A DNA stretch of 64,000 bases from Kribbella sp. CA-293567 (GTDB taxonomy: Bacteria > Actinomycetota > Actinomycetes > Propionibacteriales > Kribbellaceae). A program made the position numbers and the translations under genes. This document shows positions 28,984-37,562 of this stretch, piece by piece. The stretch lies in assembly GCF_027627575.1 (NCBI RefSeq), contig NZ_CP114065.1, positions 310,001 to 374,000 of the forward strand. Direction: 5' to 3'. The notes under the pieces were generated by a model. It searched no databases and was not told the DNA's origin. It was given only the letters and a program-made list of their open reading frames with translations. Position 1 is the first letter of the stretch. Each line of letters begins with the position of its first letter.

Positions 28984-30917
28984 TCGGGTTGGTGAGTCGT
29001 GCTCTCGGATGGCCTGAGAAAAGTACTGGTGAGCCTCAGGTGTCACAAGGAATCGGCTGGCCGGTGGAAGAGTCCGTCGGCACCGTCCAAGTAGCTTCCG
29101 ACTCCACCTCCGCGGCCGTTGCGGCCGCTGAACCCGCAAGCCTGGATGATCCGGCTGTTGCTGAAGACCTCCCTCCCGCTGCACCTGAGGGTGGAGTTGT
29201 GGATGATGCGGGCAGGGTCGCGTCCGGTACCTCCGCCGTGTCCGATGCGTTTGCCACGTCCGATGCTCCCGCCTCGTCCGATGCGTTTGCCGGGTCCGAT
29301 GCCTCCACCTCGCCCGATGCGTCCGCCGCTTCCGATGCGTCCGCCACTTCCGATGCTCCCGCCTCGTCCGATGGGTCCGGGTCCGTCGCGTTCTCCGCCT
29401 CCGCTGGTGCGGTGCCTTCGGTCGGTGTGCCCGATGAGATCGTCGGTGTGCTCGATGAAGCCGCCGCGCCCGAGGCCACCGCCGATGAAGCGAGGGGCGT
29501 CGAGGCAAGGGCTGCTGCGTCGACCACGGCGGGCGACGTACAGCGCGATCCTGAAGCTTTCGAGCCGGCTACTGCTCCCGTCTCCACCCCTGCGGCTCGC
29601 CCGGAGTCCCCGACCGAGTCTTCCAATCCGATCACGACTGATGGCCCGTTTGAGTCCGGCTTCACCTCCGCTTCGTCGGGTCACTCAGCCCTTCGTGCAG
29701 CCGCCTCGATCGGATTGGACGCAGAGCCGGCAGTCGCCGCCGCAGCACCTGTTTCACGTGAAACCGAAGAGCTCGAAGCGCCCGAGACGCGCGCTTCCAG
29801 CACCCCTGAGGACGAGTTCCCAGAATCGCCCCCACCTGTGGATGACCACCCCCTGATCAGCCCTTCTCAGGCGGGAATTCATCCACAGAGGCCTGTGGAT
29901 AAAGCTGGGGGTAAGCCGGCCCCGACCCCCACCGACATCCTCTTCGGGCCAAGTACCGCATCTATCGGAATGGGCGCTATGACTGCCGCACAGATCGCCG
30001 CGCGGGCTACCTCGGACGAGCTCCAGCGACGCCTCCTCGAACCTCCGATCGCCGCCGCCACCGAACGGACCCTGCTGGTGAATGAAGGACGCACGATGGG
30101 CCGCGAGTTCCCGCTGCCCAAGGAGACCCGGGTCTTCGTGGTCGCCAACCAGAAGGGCGGTGTCGGCAAGACGACGACCACCGTCAACGTCGCTGCCGGC
30201 CTTGCCCTCTACGGCGCGCGCGTCCTGGTCATCGACCTGGACCCTCAGGGCAACGCCTCGACCGCATTGGGCATCGCCCACTCGGAAGGCACTCCGGGTG
30301 TCTATGAAGCAGTCATCGAGGGGGAGCCGCTGAGCAAGCTGCTCGCTCCTTGCGTCGAGCACCCCGGCATCGTGGTAGTTCCGGCCACCATCGACCTGGC
30401 CGGCGCAGAGATCGAGTTGGTCAGCATCGTGGCGCGGGAGAGCCGGTTGAAGAAGGCTCTGGACGCGCACCTGGCCGAGACCGAGGCCGCCGGTGAGAGG
30501 TACGACTACGTCTTCATCGACTGCCCGCCGTCACTCGGCCTGCTGACCGTCAACGCGCTGACCGCCGCCCGCGAGGTACTCGTACCGATCCAGAGCGAGT
30601 ACTACGCGCTCGAGGGACTATCGCAATTGCTGCGGCATATCGACATGGTCAAGTCGCACCTGAATCCAACTCTCGATGTATCGACAATTCTGCTGACCAT
30701 GTACGACGCCCGCACCAAGCTGGCCGGCGAGGTGGCGACCGAGGTGCGCAACCACTTCCAGGACTCGGTGCTGCGGACCGCGGTACCGCGCTCCGTCCGA
30801 ATCTCGGAAGCGCCCAGCCACGGGCAGACGGTGCTTGCCTACGACCCGGCGTCGGCGGGCGCGTTGTCCTACCTGGAGGCTTCGCGCGAGATCGCGATGC
30901 GCAACAACGCTTCCTGA
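28980..30917 (+). CDS. parA: Chromosome-partitioning ATPase ParA with long N-terminal extension
   Basis: 645 residues from a GTG that overlaps the rsmG stop as GTGA, with AGGAG nine bases upstream; a second GTG at 28992 is possible. The first 375 or so residues are an Ala/Ser/Asp/Glu/Pro-rich extension with an eight-copy hexapeptide array (29241-29384) and a parS-coded VSRET. The Walker ATPase follows, with NQKGGVGKTTTTVNVA (about residues 390-405), LVIDLDPQGNASTALG and FIDCPPSLGLLTVNAL. The ATPase binds DNA nonspecifically and moves ParB-parS complexes. Mycobacterial ParA has a shorter extension that also contains VSRET, so the site is likely conserved. Confidence 0.95.
   Translation: MIGLVSRALGWPEKSTGEPQVSQGIGWPVEESVGTVQVASDSTSAAVAAAEPASLDDPAVAEDLPPAAPEGGVVDDAGRVASGTSAVSDAFATSDAPASSDAFAGSDASTSPDASAASDASATSDAPASSDGSGSVAFSASAGAVPSVGVPDEIVGVLDEAAAPEATADEARGVEARAAASTTAGDVQRDPEAFEPATAPVSTPAARPESPTESSNPITTDGPFESGFTSASSGHSALRAAASIGLDAEPAVAAAAPVSRETEELEAPETRASSTPEDEFPESPPPVDDHPLISPSQAGIHPQRPVDKAGGKPAPTPTDILFGPSTASIGMGAMTAAQIAARATSDELQRRLLEPPIAAATERTLLVNEGRTMGREFPLPKETRVFVVANQKGGVGKTTTTVNVAAGLALYGARVLVIDLDPQGNASTALGIAHSEGTPGVYEAVIEGEPLSKLLAPCVEHPGIVVVPATIDLAGAEIELVSIVARESRLKKALDAHLAETEAAGERYDYVFIDCPPSLGLLTVNALTAAREVLVPIQSEYYALEGLSQLLRHIDMVKSHLNPTLDVSTILLTMYDARTKLAGEVATEVRNHFQDSVLRTAVPRSVRISEAPSHGQTVLAYDPASAGALSYLEASREIAMRNNAS
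29241..29384 (+). repeat. Eight 18-bp tandem repeats in the parA extension
   Basis: Eight consecutive 18-base units, each beginning TCCGATG (one CCCGATG), encode the hexapeptide array SDAFAT, SDAPAS, SDAFAG, SDASTS, PDASAA, SDASAT, SDAPAS, SDGSGS. They are in frame and lie in the disordered N-terminal region. Confidence 0.95.
29751..29764. promoter_or_regulatory. parS site inside parA
   Basis: GTTTCACGTGAAAC, identical to the site in rsmG, again in the frame that reads V-S-R-E-T within the ParA extension. Confidence 0.95.
29837..29902. promoter_or_regulatory. Three DnaA-box-like motifs inside parA
   Basis: TGTGGATGA at 29837-29845, TCATCCACA at 29879-29887 and a perfect TGTGGATAA at 29894-29902 lie within 66 bases, all inside the coding sequence of the ParA linker. 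The last two face each other across six bases. Confidence 0.6.
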
Positions 30918-30931
30918 CCTCGCGCTATCAG

Positions 30932-30970
30932 CAGCTCGCCGACACCTGGGTGTCGGCGAGCTGTTTGCTT
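30932..30970 (+). terminator. Strong terminator after parA
   Basis: A perfect 14-bp stem, CAGCTCGCCGACAC with GTGTCGGCGAGCTG, closes a four-base CTGG loop and is followed by TTTGCTT. It separates parA from parB transcription, so parB needs its own promoter inside the parS cluster. Confidence 0.85.
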
Positions 30971-30979
30971 CCCATAGCT

Positions 30980-31115
30980 GTTCCACGTGAAACCACCTCT
31001 GGCGTTCCACGTGAAACCTCGTGGAGGTGAATCGGATGGTCGCGGGAGCGAGTGCCTTCGAGCTCTCGGTTCCACGTGAACCGCGAGAGAGTGTCGTCCT
31101 CGTTCCACGTGAAAC
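30980..31115. promoter_or_regulatory. Cluster of four parS sites upstream of parB
   Basis: GTTCCACGTGAAAC at 30980-30993, 31004-31017 and 31102-31115, and GTTCCACGTGAACC at 31069-31082. All keep the central CACGTG of parS with one changed arm base (GTTTC to GTTCC). ParB binding here probably both nucleates the segregation complex and controls parB expression. Confidence 0.9.
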
Positions 31116-31134
31116 GAGGACGACGCCGGAGGCG

Positions 31135-31143
31135 TTATCCACA
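31135..31143 (+). promoter_or_regulatory. Perfect DnaA box in the parA-parB gap
   Basis: TTATCCACA, exactly the consensus, 20 bases after the last parS site and about 105 bases before the parB start. DnaA binding could link initiation to parB expression; this is inferred from the motif only. Confidence 0.6.
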
Positions 31144-31247
31144 GAACGGGGGACCGGTACTGCGGTCGCCACTCCCGACCAGCTACCGTGGCGCAGTTGC
31201 TGTCGATGAACCTGATCGATCCGAAGTACTGAACTCAAGGAGCGGCG

Positions 31248-32198
31248 ATGAACACACGACTCGGACGTGGACTCGGTGCGCTGATTCCCAGCACGCCAGC
31301 TCCTGGAGCCAGCAACTCGCTGGGCAGCAAGTCGAACTCGATCCCAGGCGCCCCGCCGGTACCGGCCGGGCCCGAACTGACCGCCGTCCCGGGCGCTGAG
31401 TTCGCGGAGATCGACGTCGACAAGATCACGCCGAACCCGAAGCAGCCCCGCAGCGTCTTCGACGAGGACGCGATGGCGGAGCTCGTCCACTCGGTGAAGG
31501 AGATCGGCCTGCTGCAGCCGATCGTCGTCCGTCGGCTGACCGACACGACGTACGAACTGGTGATGGGTGAGCGCCGCTGGCGCGCGACCCAGCAGGCCGG
31601 CCTCACCACGATCCCCGCGATCGTCCGCGACACCGCCGACGACAACCTGCTTCGGGACGCGCTCCTGGAGAACCTGCACCGAAGCCAGCTGAACCCGCTG
31701 GAAGAGGCTGCGGCGTACCAGCAGATGCTCGACGATTTCGGCTGCACCCAGGAAGTACTGGCGAACCGCATCGGCCGCTCGCGCCCCCAGATCTCCAACA
31801 CCCTCCGCCTCCTGAAGCTCCCAGCCTCGGTCCAGCGCCGCGTAGCCGCCGGCGTCCTCTCAGCCGGCCACGCCCGCGCCCTCCTCGGCCTCCCCAGCGG
31901 AGACGCTATCGAGCGCCTCGCGCAACGCATCGTCGCCGAAGGAATGTCGGTCCGCACCGTCGAAGAGATCGTCTCCATGGGCGACATGGACGGCGACGAC
32001 CCAACCCCCGCGCGCCGCCGCAAGAAGCCCGTGGCCCCCCGCCTGGTCGACCTCGCCGACCGCCTCTCCGACCGCTTCGAAACCCGGGTGAAGGTAGACC
32101 TGGGCAAGTCCAAGGGACGCATCACCGTGGAGTTCGCCACCCTCGACGACCTCGAACGAATCGTCACCCTGATGGACCCGAACAAGCAGCAGCAGTAG
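31248..32198 (+). CDS. parB: Chromosome-partitioning protein ParB
   Basis: A 316-residue CTP-dependent DNA clamp that loads at parS. It begins [13 protein letters not shown], the ParA-interacting N-terminus. The CTPase domain (about 55-150) includes [19 protein letters not shown] and [15 protein letters not shown] helix-turn-helix (about 160-210) contains [19 protein letters not shown], and the C-terminal dimerisation domain (about 265-316) ends in a Gln/Lys tail. AAGGAG lies seven bases before the ATG. Separated from parA by a strong terminator and the parS cluster. Confidence 0.97.
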   Translation: MNTRLGRGLGALIPSTPAPGASNSLGSKSNSIPGAPPVPAGPELTAVPGAEFAEIDVDKITPNPKQPRSVFDEDAMAELVHSVKEIGLLQPIVVRRLTDTTYELVMGERRWRATQQAGLTTIPAIVRDTADDNLLRDALLENLHRSQLNPLEEAAAYQQMLDDFGCTQEVLANRIGRSRPQISNTLRLLKLPASVQRRVAAGVLSAGHARALLGLPSGDAIERLAQRIVAEGMSVRTVEEIVSMGDMDGDDPTPARRRKKPVAPRLVDLADRLSDRFETRVKVDLGKSKGRITVEFATLDDLERIVTLMDPNKQQQ

Positions 32199-32210
32199 GC
32201 CCGATCCTCC

Positions 32211-32248
32211 AACGCCCTGCCCTCATCTGATGATGAAGGCAGGGCGTT
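32211..32248 (+). terminator. Hairpin after parB
   Basis: AACGCCCTGCC and TCATC pair with GATGA and GGCAGGGCGTT around TGAT, a 16-pair stem with one C-A mismatch, followed by CTTCGTT. It probably ends the parB transcript although the U-tract is poor. Confidence 0.75.
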
Positions 32249-32872
32249 CTTCGTTGCCGGCCGCGACCGCTGACCGCTGACCGCTCGAGTCCAACCGCAT
32301 CCGCCGGTGCGTCGGCAGGTCACTGGGCCGAGCCCATACCCATGGAGTTGCTGAGCTCTACGTCCGGCCACACCACAGCTGCACGCTCTGACCTGACGAC
32401 ACAGAAGCCCATCGGTCATACCGGCGTCGACACACGCTCGCCATCAACAATGCGCTTGGCGCTACGGGCAACGATCACAGCACGCTGGCTCGCAGACCTA
32501 TCGACACGTGTACCTCCGTGTCACCGGACCGACGTTCTTCCCACGTTTCCGAGTGCCTGCCACCAGACTCGTGAATGAGCCGTACCGTCGTGCCGCCGAG
32601 CCGCCGGACTCAGTTCGGGTTCCGTGCTCACAACGGATAGAGAAGACAGTCGGCACATCGGAACACCTCAGCGCCTAACGCTCGAAGGCTGTTCGGATCG
32701 GAGGAGCCCGGCCCAGTTCAGTCGCCCAACTACGCGACTCCAGCGATTCGGGCAGATCACCTTCACGCTTGCCAACTTCGCTGGACTTCGTCCGCTTCGA
32801 CACCGAAGCGAGTCCCGCGTAGCAGCCTCAGGGACAGCCTGCTTCGACTGGTGCGCCAAGGATGATTCACTG

Positions 32873-32969
<97 letters not shown>

Positions 32970-34410
32970 TTCAGATGCAGGGCATGGGAGCCAGTGGGGT
33001 AGGCGGCAATCTCCCGGATCTGTGGATCTTGTGGCAGGCGCAGAGGCTCACGGACCCGGTCGGGACGCGGATGGACATGATGTGGCAACGGCTCGAGGAT
33101 GAACTGACCGAGGGTGCCGCCCCACCGGAGCATCGGATGCGGGGCGGCGCTGATGGACCGCGGTTGCATCGCGGGCTCGATGGCAGATGTCGAGAAGTGA
33201 TTCAGCAAGCTGCGGAGCAGCCCAAGCCGGATGCGGCTCCCACCGCCTGGCAGGGTTCAGTTGATCGCGGTCCAGCTCACCGGCCTCCAAAACTGACTCC
33301 CTCGGGGGCACTCGCCGGCCCTTGTCCGATTGCCTGCAACCAACCACCCCCACTGAGATGGGCTCGGACGACTGGGGCAACCTACTCGAGCCAGGCCCTG
33401 GCAGTTCGAAGCCGATGATGTCTTGGGTTTCGTGTGCAGCTGCGCGGAGGATTCGAGGGCGGCGGCTGAGGCGATGCAGCGATGGATTTACGGCGCGAAT
33501 CGACGAGAGTGTGGAGATCGCGAAAGCGGCAAGGCAGGCGGCTACGACGACAGTTGCGGGCTCGGAGTTCGCCGCCGCGCTGTGGTCGGCGGTGCGGCGC
33601 GCGATCCTGGAGGAGGCAGTCCGTCAAAAGCGATGGTTGATGCCGAGGCGGCGCTCAACAAGGTCGGAAGGCGTCAGTCAAAATCGGCACTGGCAAACGT
33701 GTTGAGGATGTGTCGGCTTCTAGGCCGGGTGCTGACGGCGGCTCACAGCAGTACTCACCGGCTTCGGCGTGACTCTTGAAGTTGGTGACCGAATCTGGGG
33801 AGGCGAAGTCGCGGGATCGCCGGGGTGGTCTAGCACCTGCGTCGCCCGGGACTCGTCAGTGGCAAGAGTCCGCCTGCGTCGCGGTCATGCGGAGACACTT
33901 GCACTCCGGTCAGGGAGGCGGATCGTTGCGCCTGGCGCGGGGATGACGGTTGGGCGCGAATCTCGGCAAATTGCCTGTGGTGCGCGGCCGTTGGATGGCG
34001 CGAGAGGAGTGGATGCAGGCGGGACGGAGCCAATTGAGACGCTAGTGCGTGTGGTGACGACGGCCGCGGTACTGATGTCGAGCTCGGTGGCGGATTTAGG
34101 GATAGGGAAGCCGGTTCGGGTTTGCCGCCTGCCTCGGTCTGGCACCTGAGCACTTCGCAAATGGCGGGGTAGCGTGAAGCCGCCGAGCATGCAATCCGTG
34201 TAAAGACACTCGACCTCCGCACAGAGGCAGACAGTGCGCCGACGGTCGCGGGTGGCAAGCCGTGTCGGGGTCGAAAATCGGTGAAGGCGCTGGCTTGAGG
34301 TGGTGTCGGCGCGGCGTGGTGCCGGTGGGCACGGTGCGACCTACGTTCGGCGATTGATGTGGGGGGCGGCGAGTCGGGTTGATGGCTGTGCCACCCCCGC
34401 GGTTCGCCGA

Positions 34411-34464
34411 CGACTGCCTGCGCGCGGTGTCGATGAACGACTGCCCGCTCGCGGTGTCGATGAA
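34411..34464. repeat. 27-bp imperfect tandem duplication
   Basis: Two adjacent 27-base copies (34411-34437 and 34438-34464) start CGACTGCC and end GCGGTGTCGATGAA and differ at two positions. Confidence 0.9.
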
Positions 34465-35181
34465 CCAGTTCGTCCGCAGAACTTCGCGTTGGATCGTCTG
34501 GGTGAGGTCGTGACCGGTGAGAGGTGTGGTGAGCTCGACCTGTTTGGCTCCAACGGCCCGCGCTGATCGAGGCGATGGAGTGCCGTCGGTGCGAACGAGC
34601 GGGTGAGCAGGAACCGTCGACGGGTCGAGGCGGTCGGCTTGGGCCGAGCGCTGGGGAGCTGTGCTCTTCGTGGCGACGGCTCGGGGCGTTGTGCCGACCA
34701 CGCCGAGGTGGCCAGAAGTTCTGTGTGCGGCATTCTGCGGGAGCTGGCCGGCTCGCCCTTGTCGCGCGATTTGGGGGACTCGGGGGAGATCGATCGGCGA
34801 AGCGGTTGGCGTTCATGAGGTCCATCGCTTGATGCCAGGGAGTGCGACACGTCCCGGGCAAGTCCGCTGAGCTGGCGCCGGGCGGCTCTTACAAGGCATC
34901 GCGGTATGGCCGGTTCACCGACGTTCGGTCGAACGCATGTCGAGGTCTGAGCCAGGGTGAGTGCTCGACGACTCGTTTGGGTTCTGTCAGAGCGATTCTG
35001 CGGGACTTTGGCCTTGGACCGCTGTGGCGTCTTGTCAGCGACGGACTTCTGGTGGCGGCTCGGATTCAGGGGACTTTGAGCGGTTCGGGGCGATTTCACG
35101 CACGAACCCAGTCTGCGGTAGCGCTCAGAACCTACGGTCGCGATTTGTCGATATAACTACTTGGCGACCTATCGGCCGCGA

Positions 35182-35197
35182 TGTTTCATGTGAAACA
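35182..35197. promoter_or_regulatory. parS-like site in the gene-poor interval
   Basis: TGTTTCATGTGAAACA differs from the canonical parS TGTTTCACGTGAAACA by one central base (C to T). Flanking CGA and TCG extend the dyad to 22 bases. It lies about 100 bases before the DUF3817 stop, 4 kb from the parB cluster. Confidence 0.75.
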
Positions 35198-35296
35198 TCG
35201 ACGGGCCAGCTCGAAATGTTCGAGGGCGGGCCGCCTGCGCGGAGGAGTTGGCAGGTCGGCCGTGGCGGGCGACAGGGGTGAAGAGGGGACTACGGG

Positions 35297-35635
35297 TCAG
35301 GAAGGGTTGAGTTCCTGGCTTACCTTGCGCTCGGCGTAGAACGACAGGAACGGGATGGTGCCGGCGATTGCTACCAGGACCAGGCGGGGGAGGCCCCAGC
35401 GGACACGGCGGGCCAGGTCGAAGGCGCCGAGGAGGTAGACGACGTAGAGGAAGCCGTGCATCGGGCCGATGACGTTCATGGCGGCCGGGTTGTCGGCGAG
35501 GTACTTCATCGGCATCGCGACGAACAGCAGCAGGAGCAGCATGACGCCGACGATGTAGGCGATCACGCGGTACCGGGTGAGGGCGCTCTTCACCGCGGGG
35601 GTCAGGGTGCGGGCGGGTTCAACGGGGGAGGTCAC
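35297..35635 (-). CDS. DUF3817 membrane protein
   Basis: A 112-residue integral membrane protein with three hydrophobic helices: RVIAYIVGVMLLLLLFVAMP, GFLYVVYLLGAFDLA and PRLVLVAIAGTIPFLSF, followed by a short AERKVSQEL tail. NVIGPMHGFLYVVY is the conserved DUF3817 sequence. Function unknown. The GTG at 35633-35635 overlaps the SURF1 stop as GTGA, so it is coupled to SURF1 and may belong to the same cytochrome-oxidase-related unit. Confidence 0.9.
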   Translation of the reverse strand: MTSPVEPARTLTPAVKSALTRYRVIAYIVGVMLLLLLFVAMPMKYLADNPAAMNVIGPMHGFLYVVYLLGAFDLARRVRWGLPRLVLVAIAGTIPFLSFYAERKVSQELNPS

Positions 35636-36495
35636 GCTGAAACGGTACCGCTTGGCTCCAGTTCGTCGTCCGGCTGGTCGGCGTCCTCGGAGTCGTTCGA
35701 GCGGTGGGCGTCGAGGACCATTCGGCCCCACATCCAGAGCGTGAAGGCTGCGAAGATCCACCACTGGAAGGCGTAGGCGACATTGCGCAGGCCGGCGTGG
35801 TCGGTCGGGGGAGCCGGCGCCGGCACGATCGCGGGAGCCTGCGACGGCACAGCAGCGGCGGGGATGGATTTGTCGATCGACGACAGTACGACGAAGGCGT
35901 CGTAGACGCGGTAGTCCACCAGGTCCACGATGGTCGGGATCCGTAGCGACTGGAGAGTCCTGCCCTTGGCCGCGTCACCAGAAGCATCCTGTGCCTCGGA
36001 CTGCGCGATCGCTCCGGTCAGCGAGACCTGGCCGGAGGGCGGTGTCGCCGCGGGGTCCGAGACGCTGGGCACCCAGCCGCGGATGATCATCGCAGCGCCG
36101 GGTGTGCCGTCCGCAGTACCGCTTTCGGTGAGGATCAGCGGCATCACCACCCAGAAACCGTCGCGGTCACCGAATCGTCGATCCGTGATGAAGAGCTGAT
36201 CGGCCGCCGGTCCCCAGGTCCCCTCGACGGTCACCCTGCGACCGACAGCCTTCGATGGCAATCCGTCGTTGATCGAGAACAGCGACTGCAGGGCGATCGG
36301 CGCGCCCTCCGCTCGCTTCGCCGTCGCCGCCGCGGTCTTCGACTGATAGACGTCGAGCTGCCAGACACCGAGGACGGACATCACCGTGGCGATCGCCAAA
36401 GCGAGCAGGCCGAGCCCGAGCCAATGCGGCGTCAGCACGGTCCGCCAAAGCGGTCGAGGCGGGGAAGAAGGTGCCGCAGGGGATTCGACAGACAT
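35632..36495 (-). CDS. SURF1-family protein
   Basis: 287 residues with two membrane helices (about 25-45 and 235-255) around a periplasmic-side domain, the SURF1 layout. It shows GVWQLDVYQSKT after the first helix, VEGTWGPAADQLFI, MIIRGWVP and YAFQWWIFAAFTLWMW in the second. SURF1 proteins aid cytochrome c oxidase assembly. It begins seven bases after ddl and is coupled to DUF3817 downstream. Acidic C-terminal tail is variable. Confidence 0.92.
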   Translation of the reverse strand: MSVESPAAPSSPPRPLWRTVLTPHWLGLGLLALAIATVMSVLGVWQLDVYQSKTAAATAKRAEGAPIALQSLFSINDGLPSKAVGRRVTVEGTWGPAADQLFITDRRFGDRDGFWVVMPLILTESGTADGTPGAAMIIRGWVPSVSDPAATPPSGQVSLTGAIAQSEAQDASGDAAKGRTLQSLRIPTIVDLVDYRVYDAFVVLSSIDKSIPAAAVPSQAPAIVPAPAPPTDHAGLRNVAYAFQWWIFAAFTLWMWGRMVLDAHRSNDSEDADQPDDELEPSGTVSA

Positions 36496-36502
36496 CAGGA
36501 CC

Positions 36503-37450
36503 TCAGCGAGCAGCAGCCGCGGCCAGCAGATCGCGGCACAGCACGCCCAGTTCGATTCCGGCGGCCTCAGCAGCCAACGGGACCAGCGACGTCTCGGTCA
36601 TCCCCGGCGCCACGTTCACCTCGAGGAACCACGGGACACCGTCGGGGTCGACGACCAGATCCGACCGCGACAAGTCGCGCAGGCCCAACGCGCGATGCGC
36701 CGTCACAGCAGCCTCCGCGCAGGCAGCGGCGACCGAAACATCCAGCCGAGCCGGTACGACGAACTGCGTCGCGCCCGCCGTGTACCGAGCTTCGTAGTCG
36801 TAGAACCCGGAGTCGGGCCGGATCTCCACGGCCGGCAGCGCCCGAGGACCATCGCCGGTGTCGACCACCGTCACGGCGACCTCGGTGCCTTCGACATACC
36901 GCTCGATCAGCGCGACCGGCCCATAGGCGTAGCAGTTGACCATTGCGGTCGGCAGCTCATCGGCCGACCGCACGATGGAGGCGCCGAGTGCCGAACCGCC
37001 GCGAGCGGGCTTGACCACCAGCGGCAGTCCGATCTGGCCGATGACGGCCTCCATCAGCGCCGCGGCACCCAGCTCGCGAAACGTGTCATGCCCCAGTACG
37101 ACGGAAGGCGGCGTGTGCAGCCCGGCCGAGCCGACCATCGTCGCCGCCACCGGCTTGTCGAAGGCGGTCCGGCAGGCAGCCGCGTCGGCGCCGACGTACG
37201 GAACGCCGTACAGGTCGAGCACCTGGCGGAGCGCGCCGTCCTCACCGGTCACGCCGTGCAGGACCGGGAAGACCGCGTCGGGTGGGTCGTTGCGCAGCCG
37301 CTCGACCAGGCCAGCATCGACGTCGCTTTGCTCCACCTCGACACCGACGCTGCGCAACGCATCGGCGACTCGGCGACCGGAGCGCAGTGAAACGTCCCGC
37401 TCGTGCGACAGTCCGCCGGCCAGTACCAGCACTCGACCCAGATCACTCAT
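36503..37450 (-). CDS. ddl: D-alanine--D-alanine ligase family protein
   Basis: A 315-residue ATP-grasp ligase that makes the D-Ala-D-Ala dipeptide of peptidoglycan. LAGGLSHERDVSLRSG is the N-terminal substrate motif (about residues 9-24), PLVVKPARGGSALGAS the ATP-binding loop and FLEVNVAPGMTETSLVP the metal and substrate motif near the end. The ATG at 37448-37450 has GGAAG just upstream. The genome may carry another ddl elsewhere, so this could be a second copy. It sits upstream of SURF1. Confidence 0.9.
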   Translation of the reverse strand: MSDLGRVLVLAGGLSHERDVSLRSGRRVADALRSVGVEVEQSDVDAGLVERLRNDPPDAVFPVLHGVTGEDGALRQVLDLYGVPYVGADAAACRTAFDKPVAATMVGSAGLHTPPSVVLGHDTFRELGAAALMEAVIGQIGLPLVVKPARGGSALGASIVRSADELPTAMVNCYAYGPVALIERYVEGTEVAVTVVDTGDGPRALPAVEIRPDSGFYDYEARYTAGATQFVVPARLDVSVAAACAEAAVTAHRALGLRDLSRSDLVVDPDGVPWFLEVNVAPGMTETSLVPLAAEAAGIELGVLCRDLLAAAAAR

Positions 37451-37562
37451 CAAGACTTCCCGATCACTCGTGGGCGACTCCGGCAGGGCGCCGGTCCCGA
37501 GGCCCATTTGAACGGTACCGCGATCCACGGGCCGAGTCGTCCAGTGCCCGGTAAAACAAGCG

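Noticed and set aside
29043-29684. Minus-strand Gly/Arg repeat frame opposite the parA array
   Set aside because: It is the antisense reading of the 18-base repeats and has no independent support.
33830-35099. Minus-strand open frames in the gene-poor interval
   Set aside because: Overlapping Arg/Pro/Ser-rich translations without homology-like motifs; GC-rich stop-poor sequence explains them.
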